A DNA stretch of 64,000 nucleotides from Zasmidium citrigriseum (lineage: Eukaryota; Ascomycota; Dothideomycetes; Mycosphaerellales; Mycosphaerellaceae), in the NCBI GenBank assembly GCA_002786025.1, contig NHNW01000022.1, positions 434,001 through 498,000 on the forward strand, written 5' to 3'. The stretch's first letter is position 1, and every line of letters begins with the position of its first letter. A program made the position numbers and the translations under genes. The notes under the pieces are model-generated. The model was not told the origin of the DNA. It worked only from the letters and a program-made list of their open reading frames with translations, and ran no database searches. Below, piece by piece: positions 1 to 10,559 of this stretch.

Positions 1-388
1 GCTGTCCGGCCACGTTGGCAATTACCTCGTTGAAGTTCATGTTGGTTGACGTACCGCCCGAGCCTTCCAACATGTCGACTACTAAGTGCGCATCGTATTT
101 GCCGGCCTTGACATCCTCGCAAGCCTTAGCGATGGCTTCCCCTTTCTCCGCTGGCAGGGAGCCTATCTCGACATTCGCAAGAGCTGCAGCCTGCTTCACC
201 ATTGCAAAGCCGCGAACAAACTCCGGCCATGAGGCAATTGACCTAGTCGAGGAGGGAAAGTTGGTCAGAGACCGCGCGGTGTTGATGCCATAATAGACAT
301 TTGCCGGCAGTTCTACACGCCCAAGACTGTCTTCTTCGATGCGCTTGGTCACTGCGTGAACTTCGTTTTTGAGTTTGTGACCGGCCAT
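1..388 (-). CDS. Aspartate ammonia-lyase-like protein, N-terminal part (cut by window edge)
   Basis: The frame is open from an ATG at 388 to the window edge (129 codons), so this is the N-terminal quarter of the protein. It starts MAGHKLKNEV and then shows the aspartase/fumarase pattern: a RIEEDSLGRVELP segment, a YYGINTARSL segment with NF shortly after, and later GSGGTSTNMNFNEVIAN, which matches the first conserved region (GxGTSxNMNxNEVxAN) of the class II fumarase/aspartase superfamily. Members deaminate L-aspartate to fumarate and ammonia or hydrate fumarate. The RIEED..G opening favours aspartase, but the diagnostic GSSxMPxKxN signature lies beyond the window, so the substrate is inferred. 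No intron is needed in the visible part. Confidence 0.85.
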   Translation of the reverse strand, partial: MAGHKLKNEVHAVTKRIEEDSLGRVELPANVYYGINTARSLTNFPSSTRSIASWPEFVRGFAMVKQAAALANVEIGSLPAEKGEAIAKACEDVKAGKYDAHLVVDMLEGSGGTSTNMNFNEVIANVAGQ

Positions 389-1255
389 CGCAATTAGGCG
401 GTACAAGTTATGTGCAGTAGCGGTAGGTCACGAGAGGAGTTTCCTTTAAAGAGCGTTAAATTAGACAACTTGCTTCACTATGGCATGAACAGCAGGATGG
501 ACTCACCTCTGACAGTCAGTATGATCCGTGGCGATTGTGTCTCCTCACGGTGAGGCTCAATAACTAAGATCCCACTTCAGCAAGGGTTCAACAAAAGCAC
601 AAAGTGTAATATCCTCCAGACCGTGCACGATGAGCATCCCTTGGTGTAATATAAATTGGGCTGCGCTGGCGCAGAATGCTCGGCCCGGGAATGTTGCCGT
701 TCGGGGTTGAGAGTGGGCACAGATTTCTCGGAAGCAGAGTCCGATACCGTAAACACCCTGACTCTCGGCAACTACCAAGAAGATTCCAATCCGGCCGTAT
801 GGAAGTCGGAAAAATTCATTGACTCATCTATGGCGCAGTACAAGCATCGCCTCAGGGCCTGGCTGTTCATGCAGGTCGTCCGCGCAAAGATTCGAAGTCT
901 TCTATTGTTCTCGGCATGCAGGGGACATTGGTGACAGCAACAATATATTGAAAATGCTCTTGATCCAGTTGAAGTCCTGCGTGGATTTGGACTCGTTCGA
1001 CGCCTTTGTTACGAGCATGTAGAATACATTGAGGACCTGAATTGCATGTGAAAGAGCAGGTGAAGTCGAAGGGGTGACGTCATCGTCATCATGCCCATGT
1101 CTCTCTCATTTATTACGCTTCCTAAACATTCAGACCTAATTGTCCAGGCTCGGGCACCCGTAAAAAAAGTGTTCTCGTACATGGCCATTACACCTCTTCA
1201 CGACAACAACAACCTCACAGCCCCATTAGTCCCTCCATCCTACCTCCCCTCCCCC
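389..1255. other. Intergenic, no supported gene
   Basis: Upstream region of the aspartase-like gene and downstream region of the 1256-1706 gene. Short frames occur on both strands, but none has a convincing ATG, homology or splice pattern. Pyrimidine-rich runs lie at 1200-1290. Confidence 0.6.
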
Positions 1256-1706
1256 CTACTTTACCTCCGCCCCATCACCCTCCCCCACAGAAGGACCCCT
1301 CACTTCCCTCGCCTTAACAACATCAGCATGCATCTTAATAAACGCCACCAACTCAGCCTTATCCGTCGGCTCTATCAAGTTCTCGCGAGCCATCTTTTCT
1401 TTCGAGATATACCAGATAGTTGTGTCGTCGGAGTATGCCGGACAGGCCGGGCCTGAGGGATCTGTGTTGTTGATTTGGGATTGTTCTTCGGGGGTCATTG
1501 AGACGGGGGAGGTGGAGGGAGGGAGACGGGGATCGGGATCGGGATCGGGATCGGGATCGGGATCGGGTTGACTGGGTCAAATGGGCGAGGTTGTTACGTT
1601 GGTTGAAGAGTGAATCTCGTATGTCGATGTTTTGCTTCTCCGGATCCGTCGAGGTTCTGTTCGGTGCAGCAGGCTTCTTTGGGGATGTTTTGGCAGACGA
1701 CACCAT
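1256..1706 (-). CDS. Small hypothetical protein, two exons
   Basis: Exons 1598-1706 and 1256-1485, joined across a 112-nt intron (1486-1597). The donor is GTAAC, the acceptor CGAAG, and a C/T-rich tract precedes the acceptor. The spliced frame gives 112 aa. It starts MVSSAKTSPKKPAAPNRTS (basic, possibly disordered) and ends in a more structured part containing DDTTIWYISKEKMARENLI and a helical KAELVAFIKMHADVVKARE stretch. Two overlapping frames (115 aa unspliced, or 80 aa from ATG 1498) are alternatives. The spliced model is preferred because it joins the plausible N-terminus to the plausible C-terminus and removes the repeat-encoded RS or DP runs. I recognise no family. Confidence 0.5.
1531..1566. 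repeat. Hexanucleotide microsatellite (GATCGG)6
   Basis: Six perfect GATCGG units, with a partial flank. It lies inside the proposed intron of the 1256-1706 gene. If translated it would give RS repeats in one frame and DP repeats in another, which explains the spurious SR-rich frame here. Confidence 0.95.
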
Positions 1707-2530
1707 CGCCTGAGCAGACGTTGGAATTCTTCTATACGAAGAGCGTCATGGCATCAGTGGCCGTGAGGCATCCCGAGGGCGAAAGTGTTCCAGCTGCCAG
1801 GCTCCAGCTTCATATTTGGGCTAGTGACTCACACGATGGACTGGCTCCCACCGATCGGCGTAGCGGCCTTAGGGCAGACAAGAAGATCGATCTTGGAAGG
1901 AGATGCTCAATTGAGATGTTCGAGTACGATACTCGAAAGGAATATGCGCAAAGTTGTATGCTGACAGGCAATGTCACTCTCACCGGCGACCATGTCCTGT
2001 CTTGTAGTATCAGTCGTAAGTTCAGCAAGCGGCTGGGCGTGAGTCGAGTGCGACAATGGATTGTTCATTGACAGATCATGTCCGTTATTGGGCATACTCG
2101 CAAGTATCTGGACACTGTTGGAGTCATTCATTGCCTACATACATCGTCGACGCACGTACGAGGTTTCATACCATCATCGATCAGGGGTTGCCCAGGACGC
2201 CGCGCATTTCATCCTCTTCATCCACTTTTCCACTCTGTCGTGTTACACTGCCTGGCGTGATTGGACTGATGCATCGATACCAGGGGCAGGACATCGTGGC
2301 GATGAATAAGATGGTCCACAATCAGCCATTGCTGCCATTAGAGAGGTCGATGGATCGTGCAAGAGCTCGCAATCGAGGCATCTCGGGATAATGAGCCTTT
2401 GCGCTGACGGATGTGACGCTCATGAAGGTCGTATTGGGGTATCATGGTTCTGATCGTTGTCGTAGAAATGCTTCGTGCTGGCGATGGATGCATGTGTCGC
2501 TGACGTGGAGACGAAATCGTCGCAATGTGC
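1707..2530. other. Intergenic, weak plus-strand coding possibility
   Basis: An ATG at 1685 opens a plus frame to about 2015. A good donor (GTAAGT at 2016) and an acceptor (TTGACAG ending 2074) would join it in frame to a second open stretch ending at 2391, giving 215 aa. Composition is not protein-like, no family is recognised, and the start would overlap the opposite-strand gene, so I do not call it. Confidence 0.3.
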
Positions 2531-4807
2531 TCAGAACAACCCCAGCAAATCTTCATTTGTTTTTTTCTGGCCACCACCGTTCATCTGGTTCTGCGGGGGT
2601 GGGGGCTGATCATTCATATCCATGCTCGCGAATCCGTTCATTAAGTCCTGATTTCCGCCGCCATTTGAAGTGGCAGGACCGGAGTCTCCCAGGCCCATGA
2701 GGTCTTCAAATCCACTTGAAGCTGCAGGAGGTGCAGTTGGTGAGGTGAGCGCCGGACTTTCGACTCTCTGAGGCGTACCAGCAAGTCCTTCGAGACCAGT
2801 GCCGCCCATAACAGGCGCTTTCTGCATTGATGCCGGTGCAGCACCATCGAAGTCGATGTCGAGCAAATTCTCGGCATTGTTCTGCATTTGCGGTGCGCTT
2901 GTACCAGCGACGGCTGCTGACACAGCTGCAGCTGCGATGGGGTTCTCCCGGGCGTTTTGCTTGGCTTCTTCGATGGCCTCTTCTTGCAGTGCCGAGCTGC
3001 GACCTTGGCCGAGGAATGCTGATGGTGGCTTGTGGTAGACTGATGAAAGTGTTGACAGGTTTGGTAGAAGCTTGTCGAGGAGCGGCGCGGGAAGTACGGG
3101 AATTGTTGAGGTGATCTCAGGCCTGTGTGCGAGGACAATGTTCTTGGCGGCGTTGGGGTCTGCTGAAAGCAATCGCCAATAGACGTATGCTCGGTCTCGG
3201 ACGTCAGGGTTGTCGTTCTCTGCAGTCGCAGCTTGTAGTACTTTCGTCACGAGGCCTTGTCCTTGATCTGGCTTCTTGAGGAAGAGCTTGATGACGGCAG
3301 TGAGGATTTGTAGTTGGGTCTATTCATGTCAGCAGATTTCTTTCAATAGCATAATGTTCGGCCTTACTTGTGTGAATTCCTCGTTGAAGCCATCCACAAA
3401 TCCACCCAAGATGTCTCCGGCATTTGAGATCTTCTCGGCGTATTCTCCAACGATCCAGATCAAGCTGCCTCGCGCATTGGGCTCGTCCAAGTCGTCGATG
3501 CACTGACATAGTGTCGGTATTATGCCTTCATAGCCGGGGTACTTTCGGAAGATGTCCTTGATGACAACGATGACCTCCTGGACAACGTATCCGACCTTGC
3601 TGTTAATAAGCTCCAAGAGTACGTTGACGGCCTTCTCTGCGCAGTCCTCAATCTTGATGGCCACCTGGCCGATCGCTCTGATAGACTTTCGCACAAAGTC
3701 CATGTCGACTTCCAGAGCATACTCCTTCAATTCGTTGAGCAACTGATCGACGTTCTGTGCATTCGCTATCCGCACCATGATCTCCAACTTTTGTAGCTTG
3801 AGGTAAGGCGGATCGTTGTATTTGCAGAAGAAGACACGCATCTCTTTGTCGAGAATACCAGGCTGTTTCTGGAGTAGGAGGTCGATATTTCGCAATGCAA
3901 CGTATTGCACCTCTGGCTGACTCGAGACTAGTGTTACAAGGGGTGGAGACATCTTCTTGAGGTATGTCGCGTGGAGTTGTGGATTCTCGATATGCTGCAT
4001 GTGGAGGAAGACAGCCTTGACGGCGGCCAAAACGACCGAAGGATTGACGTGCTGGAACTGCGGACTCACCCGTTCACAGATGTGCTCGGACTCCTTGGTG
4101 TCTGCCGCCCTGTAGTCGGCCAACGTTGTCAAGATTGTGATTCGTCCCCACTCTGTGCATTCGTTCAAAGCAAGAAGCATCTTCTTCAGTGTCTGGCTTG
4201 TCACTTGCAGGGCTCGTGTCTCTGGTGCGGTATCGGTAATCTCAGCAAGGGCAGTCACTGAGTTGGCAACCACCATAGGATTGCTGTCACCAATCATCTC
4301 TTGCAAAGTCTCCAGAAAGCCGTTCTCAATACACAATGTGGGGTTCAGATCAAAGAGCTTGGCCACACAGAGTGCTGCTGTCTTCCGCACGTATGGAGAT
4401 TCATCTTTCAGTGTCTTTCGCAGAGGCTCTTCCATATAATCGACCATCTTTTCCACTCTGATACATCCCATCGTCCGTATCGCCAGCGCTCGAACGAGAG
4501 GGTTGGGGTCTTCCGAGTCCTGGACAAACGTATTGACCGCCAATATACACAGATCGGGATGCGACTTGGCGTAGTTCATCAAGTACAGATATACGAGCTT
4601 CTTCTGGTCCAGATCTGGGGTCGCGATGTTCTTGAGCACATCGGGAAAGAGGGCTGAGACGTCCTTGCCCAAGGTCATGGACATGATGGTCTTCTGTATT
4701 GACTCCTTGCGCTCCCAGGCATATTGTGATACGAGGCCCGCGCGCAGCTCATATGTCTCGCCCTTTCTCGCCGTCCCCAGCGCGCTTCGCAGTCGGTTGA
4801 CCGCCAT
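2531..4807 (-). CDS. apl2: AP-1 complex subunit beta (beta adaptin)
   Basis: Exons 3368-4807 and 2531-3319 around a 48-nt intron (3320-3367; donor GTAAGG, acceptor AATAG). Product 742 aa. Residues 1 to about 550 are a classical adaptin N-terminal alpha-solenoid, starting [20 protein letters not shown] and containing [17 protein letters not shown] and [18 protein letters not shown]. Then comes a long Ala/Gly/Pro/Gln-rich hinge and the terminus NEDLLGLF, which resembles a clathrin box. There is no C-terminal ear domain; fungal AP-1 beta subunits commonly lack it. The protein is the large beta subunit of the clathrin adaptor that sorts cargo at the trans-Golgi and endosomes. AP-2 beta is the nearest alternative. 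Transcribed divergently from the 5176-5444 gene, 368 bp away. Confidence 0.95.
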
Positions 4808-5175
4808 GTTGGTGTTGAGCTCCTGTGGCCGCCGGTCAAGAGCTGGCGATGTTCGTCATGCACGTGAAAGGGCGGCCAGAAGTGGTGGAGGGAGTTTATC
4901 TCGCGATGGTGCGTCGTTCGACGGTGGGTATCAAGTGTACGAGGTCAATTTGAGGTCTTCGTCGTGTAATTCACCGGTGAATACGGGGTGTCGTGGTCGT
5001 GTTTTGGCGATGCCTGGCTGCCCAAAGTTCCATTGAAGTTGTCGAGGTGTCAGCTCGGACCATCCCGCCAAGACCCGCCCCCATCTCTCCTGCTCGTTCT
5101 GCTTCTGCCGCGATATCAACAAAGAAACATCACGACATCAATCATTTGATGAGGTTTCATTGAGACTCAGGCAGA
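4808..5175. promoter_or_regulatory. Divergent intergenic promoter region
   Basis: This 368-bp stretch separates the AP-1 beta start (minus strand) from the start of the 53-aa protein gene (plus strand), so it must hold both promoters. A minimal upstream frame (ATG AGG TTT CAT TGA, near 5145-5162) precedes the plus-strand start. I saw no TATA box. Confidence 0.5.
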
Positions 5176-5444
5176 ATGGTGCGTCTGTTGATGACAGCTA
5201 CTCGATTGACTTCGCTGATGGTGATGGCAGCCTTCAAACCTGCCCAACCTGCGAAGGCTGTTTGTGGAGGCCAGAACTGAGGTCGAAGAGAGTGCCTACT
5301 CAAGAAATGCTGTAAGACCATGGCCACGGCGAATGTGTTCGCGAATGAGAGACTGAGAATGTGCAGTTCTACAATCTGGTCCTCTTCATGTCTTCAGTCG
5401 CCATCTTCTCTCTGGCTGCCCAGCGAATGAACGGACAGAAATGA
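5176..5444 (+). CDS. 53-aa single-pass membrane protein, three exons
   Basis: Exons 5176-5178 (only the ATG), 5231-5311 and 5367-5444. Introns are 52 nt (GTGCGT..GGCAG) and 55 nt (GTAAGA..TGCAG). The spliced frame closes exactly with a TGA. The product starts MPSNLPNLRRLFVEARTEVE, followed by SAYSRNAFY, one hydrophobic segment (NLVLFMSSVAIFSLAAQ) and a short RMNGQK tail. A basic/amphipathic N-terminus, one membrane segment and a short C-terminus suit a small mitochondrial or ER membrane subunit, but I cannot assign a named family. A first intron immediately after the ATG is typical of highly expressed fungal housekeeping genes. It is divergent from AP-1 beta. Confidence 0.65.
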
Positions 5445-5865
5445 ATGGTCAACACGTCTGAAGCACTACGATCTCCAATGAATGCTGTTCGACGTGCTGG
5501 CTATAGAAACTCTGGAGGCATGTCCTAGTTCGAGTCGACTGGCTAGAGTTCGAGCTTTACGTGAGGTAGCCGCCATCTTTGGCACCTAAGGACGCTGCCG
5601 ACTTGTTCCACACTGGGCTCATCAATCCTTGGACCGTCAAACTCGCAAAGGCTGAACCCGACCATTTTGACGAACAGAGTCATGAGGATGTCAGGATGAA
5701 AGCCACACACTCCACCTTCACGGGAACACTCCGAAGTGGAGGAGCCGCGATCACGGACTAACATTTTGACTTGCACTGCATATTGCTTGTCGGAAGTCAC
5801 AGCTCTCGCCATCCCTTCATGCGATCAAGTCGCCTTCACCAAAATGGCTATGCAGAGCACCGACT

Positions 5866-6321
5866 ATGTTCCGACTTTCCACCGCCCAACTGCTTCCTCG
5901 TAGGAGCCTCAACCACTTCAACCGGCGTCCACGTGAGAAGAAAGGCAGGGACAAGGCTATCGACACTCTACCACCGTAACATCTCTCAACAAAACAACCA
6001 CGGACGAATATACCATTCAGTGCCGACGTTAGCCGTCTGCAGGAGCGATCTTCCAGACCGGCAATTTCATCCACTAAGGTTTGCTACTCCAACAGCTCTC
6101 CTAAAAGGAAAACCAGATCCCAGATCTTTCTTTGTCCCTCGATCGCCTAATGCATACTACTGCAGAACACTCTCATAGATCCGCCTACAAATCAGGACAC
6201 CGCACCACCTTTACATGAGCATGCACTTCATCGGGTCGTGAACGCCGAGTCCCGACTATCTCCAGACCCTCCACTAGCGCATCCAACAAAGTCGCCGCCC
6301 CGGAAGCATTTTCGCGCTTAG
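5866..6321 (+). CDS. 107-aa putative mitochondrial protein, three exons
   Basis: Exons 5866-5975, 6021-6078 and 6166-6321. Intron 1 starts GTAACA and ends CAG at 6020; an in-frame alternative acceptor at 6032 removes four residues. Intron 2 (6079-6165) has donor GTTTGC, a CTAAT branch site and acceptor CTGCAG. The product begins MFRLSTAQLLPRRSLNHFNR, an Arg-rich, acid-free presequence-like stretch. A polar middle follows, then a Pro-rich C-terminus ending PPRKHFRA. No family is recognised. One difficulty is an ATG at 5844 in stronger context (CAAAATGG) that opens a 19-codon out-of-frame ORF overlapping this start. Translation would then need leaky scanning or a downstream transcription start. 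Confidence 0.45.
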
Positions 6322-6453
6322 AAGCTCAGCTAAGCCAATTAGCGGCTCCGCACACGAACGACATTCCATTGTTGCCATTTTCTGCTCTCACTCTTACAAT
6401 CAGCCACCTTTCACGAGTCTGTGTTTCGTACCAGACGTCGACCCCTTTTCACT

Positions 6454-7995
6454 ATGACGGCTGTTGTGACTACGGCTGACGAGACGCGGCCATTGCTGGG
6501 GAACGAATCGTTGAGATATGATGCCGCCGATGGCAAGAAGGAAGAGGTCGTCGACTTTGACCCGAATGGTGATGTCGACAACCCGATGGACTGGCCGAAG
6601 GCGTACAAATGGGGCATTGTAGCATTGCTGGCATTTATGGCATTCACAGTGTAAGTCTTGAATGCACATCGCATGGTATTGATTATAACTGACGACTCCG
6701 ACAGCACTTTCACTTGCATTTGCCTCGTTCCCGTTGCCAACGAAATCGTCAAAGATATCGGCGGTCACAAAAGTAAATCCTCCAGCGTCCTGCTCGTCAC
6801 CATCTGGGAACTAGGAGAAGCTGCTGGTCCCCTGTTCATCGCACCACTGTCCGAAGTGTTTGGCCGGTATCCCGTGCTCAACATCGCCAACATTGCATTC
6901 GTCGCCGTCACGCTGATGGCGTCTTTCTCGCCTACTGTATCAGTCCTGATCGCAGCACGGTTCCTCACCGGACTGGCCGTCTCCTCCAACGTCCTCAACC
7001 CAGCCATTGTTGGCGACATGTTCATCTCCGAACAACGCGGCGCCGCAATGAGCTGCATAATGCTCTGCCCTCTCCTCGGAGGTGCCTTCGGCCCCGCAAT
7101 CGCCGGCGCCATCGCAGATTCTCTAGGCTGGCGCCCCGTCCTCTGGATCTGCGCAACCATCGCTGGAATCTGCGCCCTCCTGCTACTAACCTGCTTCCGC
7201 GAAACCTTCAAAGTCCCCATCCTAAACCGCCGCGCCGAGCGCCTACGCAAAGAAACCGGCAACCTCAACATAAAATCCATCTTCGAAATCGAAAACCCCC
7301 ACTCCACCGCCAAAATCTGGGAATCCATCATGCGTCCCGCCGTCGTCTTCGCCTCCTCTGGCGTCCTCCAAGCCATGTCCGTCTTCGGCGGCGTATCCTA
7401 CACGTTCTTCTACGTGGTGTCCACAACCCTCCCAGACATCTGCGAAGAAATTTACGGTCTAAACCCCACCGAAGTCGGTTTCGTCTTCATCTCTTTCAGC
7501 GTCGGCTCCGTCATCAGCGTCATCCTCTGCAACCGCCTCCTGGATAGAATCTACATCACGCTCCGCGACACGCACAAAGGCATCGGACTCCCCGAATACC
7601 GCCTTCCACTCGTCATCATCGGCGCCTTCACGATCCCCCTCTCAGTAACTTTCTACGGCTGGATCCCGGCCCTCAAACTCCCCCTGATCTACTGCCTCCT
7701 CGCCGTGGCATGCATGGGCGTCACGGGGATGCTGGGATTTTTGCCTGTTATGAGCTATGTTGTGGATGCTTTTGGACTTTATAGTGCGAGTGCTATGACG
7801 GCGATTATTGTTACGAGGTGTTTGATGGGGACTTTTTTGCCGCTTGTTACGATGCCGCTTGTGGAGAGGTTGGGCTGGGGGTGGGGGTTTATGGTTCTTG
7901 CTGCGGGGACTGTTTGTTTGGCGCCGATTCCGGCTGTTGTTATGAGGTATGGGGCGCGGTGGAGGGAGGGGAGTGTTTATACGAGGGGGGAGTGA
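6454..7995 (+). CDS. MFS transporter (DHA1-type, 12 TM)
   Basis: Exons 6454-6650 and 6705-7995; intron 54 nt (GTAAGT..CGACAG). Product 495 aa. A hydrophilic cytosolic N-terminus (TRPLLGNESLRYDAADGKK) ends with the NPMDWPKAYKWGIV motif that precedes TM1 in this family. Next come WELGEAAGPLFIAPLSEVFGRYPV (loop 2-3 motif A-like, with LSEvfGR) and GAFGPAIAGAIADSLGWRPV (motif C region). A central loop (residues about 210-260) splits the two six-helix halves. The family are proton antiporters of drugs, polyamines or metabolites at the plasma membrane; the substrate cannot be read from sequence. The third-position-C bias drops in the last 250 bp. Confidence 0.93.
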
Positions 7996-8331
7996 TGAGG
8001 TCATGAGGTGATGGGTTATGATGGCATTGATGTTGATGATGATGAAAATGGGAGCGTTCAGCCGGCGTTGGACGGGTGCGTACGAAAATTTGATATGATA
8101 GATGTGCTGATAGAAACCAAAAGTCGCTCATAAGAGCAACGGACCGGGTGCTCCGCCACTGCTCAGAGTCAGCCAAGTAGTTCTTCAACAACCACGATGT
8201 CTCGAACGCACATACCTTCGACTTCTCAACCTCACGCTCCCGGCCCCGGACATTCTCTGCACCTTCAGCTGCTACGGCCGTTCTTCACACCGGCACGCCA
8301 AAAATGACACCTCGCCTCGAAATCCGATCCA
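7996..8331. other. Intergenic between convergent genes
   Basis: Lies between the stop of the MFS gene (plus) and the stop of the 67-aa membrane protein (minus). A GATGTTGATGATGATG stretch sits near 8027-8045. Nothing else was seen. Confidence 0.6.
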
Positions 8332-8629
8332 TCACGATCCAGCACCAATGCGTATAAATCTCGACCCACGCAATTCCCAGTCAGCCACCGACTTTTGATC
8401 GAGGTCGAACTCCATGCGGTACGTCGTGAGCGGGAGATGCTCTGTTAGGGGAAGAATTGGTTCTCGATTTCGACCGCAGCACTCTGGCGATCCGATTAAT
8501 CTTTGGGCGAGAGTTATGAAGTGCACTTGACGTACGTTTGATCTTGTCCCACTTCAGCACGATCATGACGATAGCAAGTACAGTGGCAGTGAGGCCAAAG
8601 AGCAGTTCGAAGAGGGCGCTCAGCTGCAT
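8332..8629 (-). CDS. 67-aa single-pass membrane microprotein (paralogue A)
   Basis: Exons 8536-8629 and 8332-8441; 94-nt intron with donor GTACGT and acceptor CTAACAG, phase 1. The N-terminal half is one hydrophobic helix (MQLSALFELLFGL, then TATVLAIVMIVL) followed by KWDKIKQHLPL. The C-terminal half is polar (TTYRMEFDLDQKSVADWELRG). There is no cleavable signal, so this is probably a signal-anchored small membrane protein with a cytosolic tail. It matches the 10217-10559 gene in helix, the WDKIK motif, the intron position and phase, and the downstream W-E-x-R block. I recognise no named family. Confidence 0.6.
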
Positions 8630-10216
8630 TCTTGCTGATGATTTCGCTTAAGTTCGTAGTCGAAGGCTATGCCCGTTAAAAGTTCGATTGACGAGGTACA
8701 GGTACACTCGCGAGGACGATCGATGTGGTGCTTGAGATCTTAATGTCTCGGTCAATCCGGACAACGACTGAACGTTCGACGCTGACCTTATAAAGCATGT
8801 GATAAGAATTTGGTTCCTCAAGGATCGAACACCGACTACACCGGTATCGTGGCAAAACATCCAACTACGTCCGCGTCAGTTCCCACGAGGCTGAATCGAA
8901 TGCGAGCTGGTGCACGAGGATGTCGTATGGGCGATGGCTAGAAGGCAACTCATACCTGCGAGACGATTTGGGGGCATCCTCGGACCCAGTACGAACCATA
9001 GCGAGCGGACCGGACAACGAATTAAGACAAGATGATGGTACCATATCAGACGTCGCCACGGGAGGCCTGATGAAGCCCGCATATGGAAAGAGGCGGGAAG
9101 GATGAACAAGCTACGGAGACTCGTACACCCACCCCAGCATGTGAGACCTTCGCCGACGAGCACCTTATTTGAGAGACCAGAGCGAGTCATCTCGAAAGGA
9201 TGCCGGATCACGAGCCCTAAGTCAGTCCACTTTTCTACCGTCTGACCCGGCTGGAAGTGAAGCACCATAATCCGGGGGCATAGGTGTATTTAGCATACAT
9301 CAGACCTGCGTGTCGCTCGGTCTCTGGAGCCCTCACCCTACCTCAGCCGAGGGTTTGAGAACAGATGCTGCTTCTATCTCGTCAAATTTTTCCGGGCTGA
9401 GCGCACGTGTACGAGGGTTCTGCCCCAACCTCCGATGGCGACGAGGCGGTCCCCGTAATAGAGTTCATCAGTCATCAAGGAGTCAACTTGCTTCCTCTAA
9501 GGCTCCTCTGACCGCTTGTCTTGATACCGCAATACATCCGCCACTTATATCCGCTTTCCTACAGATCCGCCGCGTCAAACAGGAAGGCCTTCAACAAACA
9601 CCAGCGTTCTCGATGATGGAGATCGGGGGCGTCGAGCAAAGGGTAGCTTCGAGCCAGGCAGAAGCCTAAGGGAGGCGCCCAGTCAATTGGATCTACCACA
9701 TCATACCTGGTACCTGAGACTGGCAGTCTTGGTCTGCTGGTCAAAGCAGAGCTTCTTGGCAAACGAGGTGCAGTTCAAGACAAAAGTTCACTAGCGCAAA
9801 CCTAAAGGCGCGTAGGTGAATCAGCTGAATCATGAGCTTCGAGCAGAGTCCGTGCCCTCCACAGGCGTTCTCTTGAATGTTCATACAGATTGGACAATAG
9901 ATTTGCTGGTAAATGCCAAGGGTAGGGTACAGAAGACTGCGCGACTCCAGCGCTACATCCATGCTGAGATCTCCATCGAGCTCTTTCACCACAGCGTACT
10001 GTTTCAACGGCCTCCTCAAGGAAGTTCTATGTCTTGTCGTGTGTCGATAAGGTCATCGTTAGGGGTATCGTTCAAGTCGTTAAGTCGTCATGAAAGCCGC
10101 CCAGGAGTCAGGTTTGACTTGTCTTTGCCAGTCGGTTTTGCGGGTCGTCATTAAGGTTGATGTGGTGTGGCTAATCGATCTGGACAGTGAACGGTCAGCT
10201 TCTCTCAAGCCTTGCT
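8630..10216. other. Intergenic, no supported gene
   Basis: This 1.6-kb stretch separates the two membrane microprotein genes. A minus frame at 8876-9268 starts with ATG (MVLHFQPGQTVEKW) but resembles no family and becomes unconvincing after about 45 residues. No further copy of the WDKIK-encoding segment was found here. Confidence 0.5.
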
Positions 10217-10559
10217 TTAAACAGTCTTCAAGGGGACGTACCATGAGTCGTTCGTCAAACGAGGAAGCCTTCGTTCCCAATTCGGAATCGACGACCCAGT
10301 CCAGCTCTGGATCTGCAAGTGTTCCATTTGATAGCTGAGACTGGGGAGTGGGTGTTCTGTGGTTGGAAGGCTAGGCGAGTTTGAGGCTGTGCTTCGACAG
10401 CAAAGACATGCTGAGTAATGACCTGTTAGTACACATCGACAAGGGATTGGAGCTTGAGTGCTGGTGATTGGTACGTTTGATCTTGTCCCACACGGCGATG
10501 AAAGCCAGTATTGTCGTGCTTAGCCCGAAGGTTAGGGCTAGGATGGCTTCGGGTGTCAT
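10217..10559 (-). CDS. 74-aa single-pass membrane microprotein (paralogue B)
   Basis: Exons 10475-10559 and 10217-10356; 118-nt intron (10357-10474) starting GTACCA, with a CTAAC site upstream, phase 1. The N-terminus MTPEAILALTFGL then STTILAFIAV is one membrane helix, followed directly by WDKIKQHPLPS and a polar tail ending NWERRLPRL and a short unique C-terminus. The exon 1/exon 2 junction falls right after WDKIK, exactly as in the 8332-8629 gene, and the tails align (SYQMEH with TYRMEF; NWERRLPRL with DWELRGSRF). This supports a common origin by duplication. An alternative downstream frame (ADPELDWVVDSELGTK) is open over the same exon, so the C-terminus is less certain. Confidence 0.55.

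Noticed and set aside
1359..1706. 115-aa SR-repeat protein resembling a splicing factor
   Set aside because: The SR run is only the translated GATCGG microsatellite; splicing it out joins better sequence on both sides.
8876..9268. 130-aa minus-strand frame with ATG
   Set aside because: No family, no consistent splice continuation, and the second half has unlikely composition.
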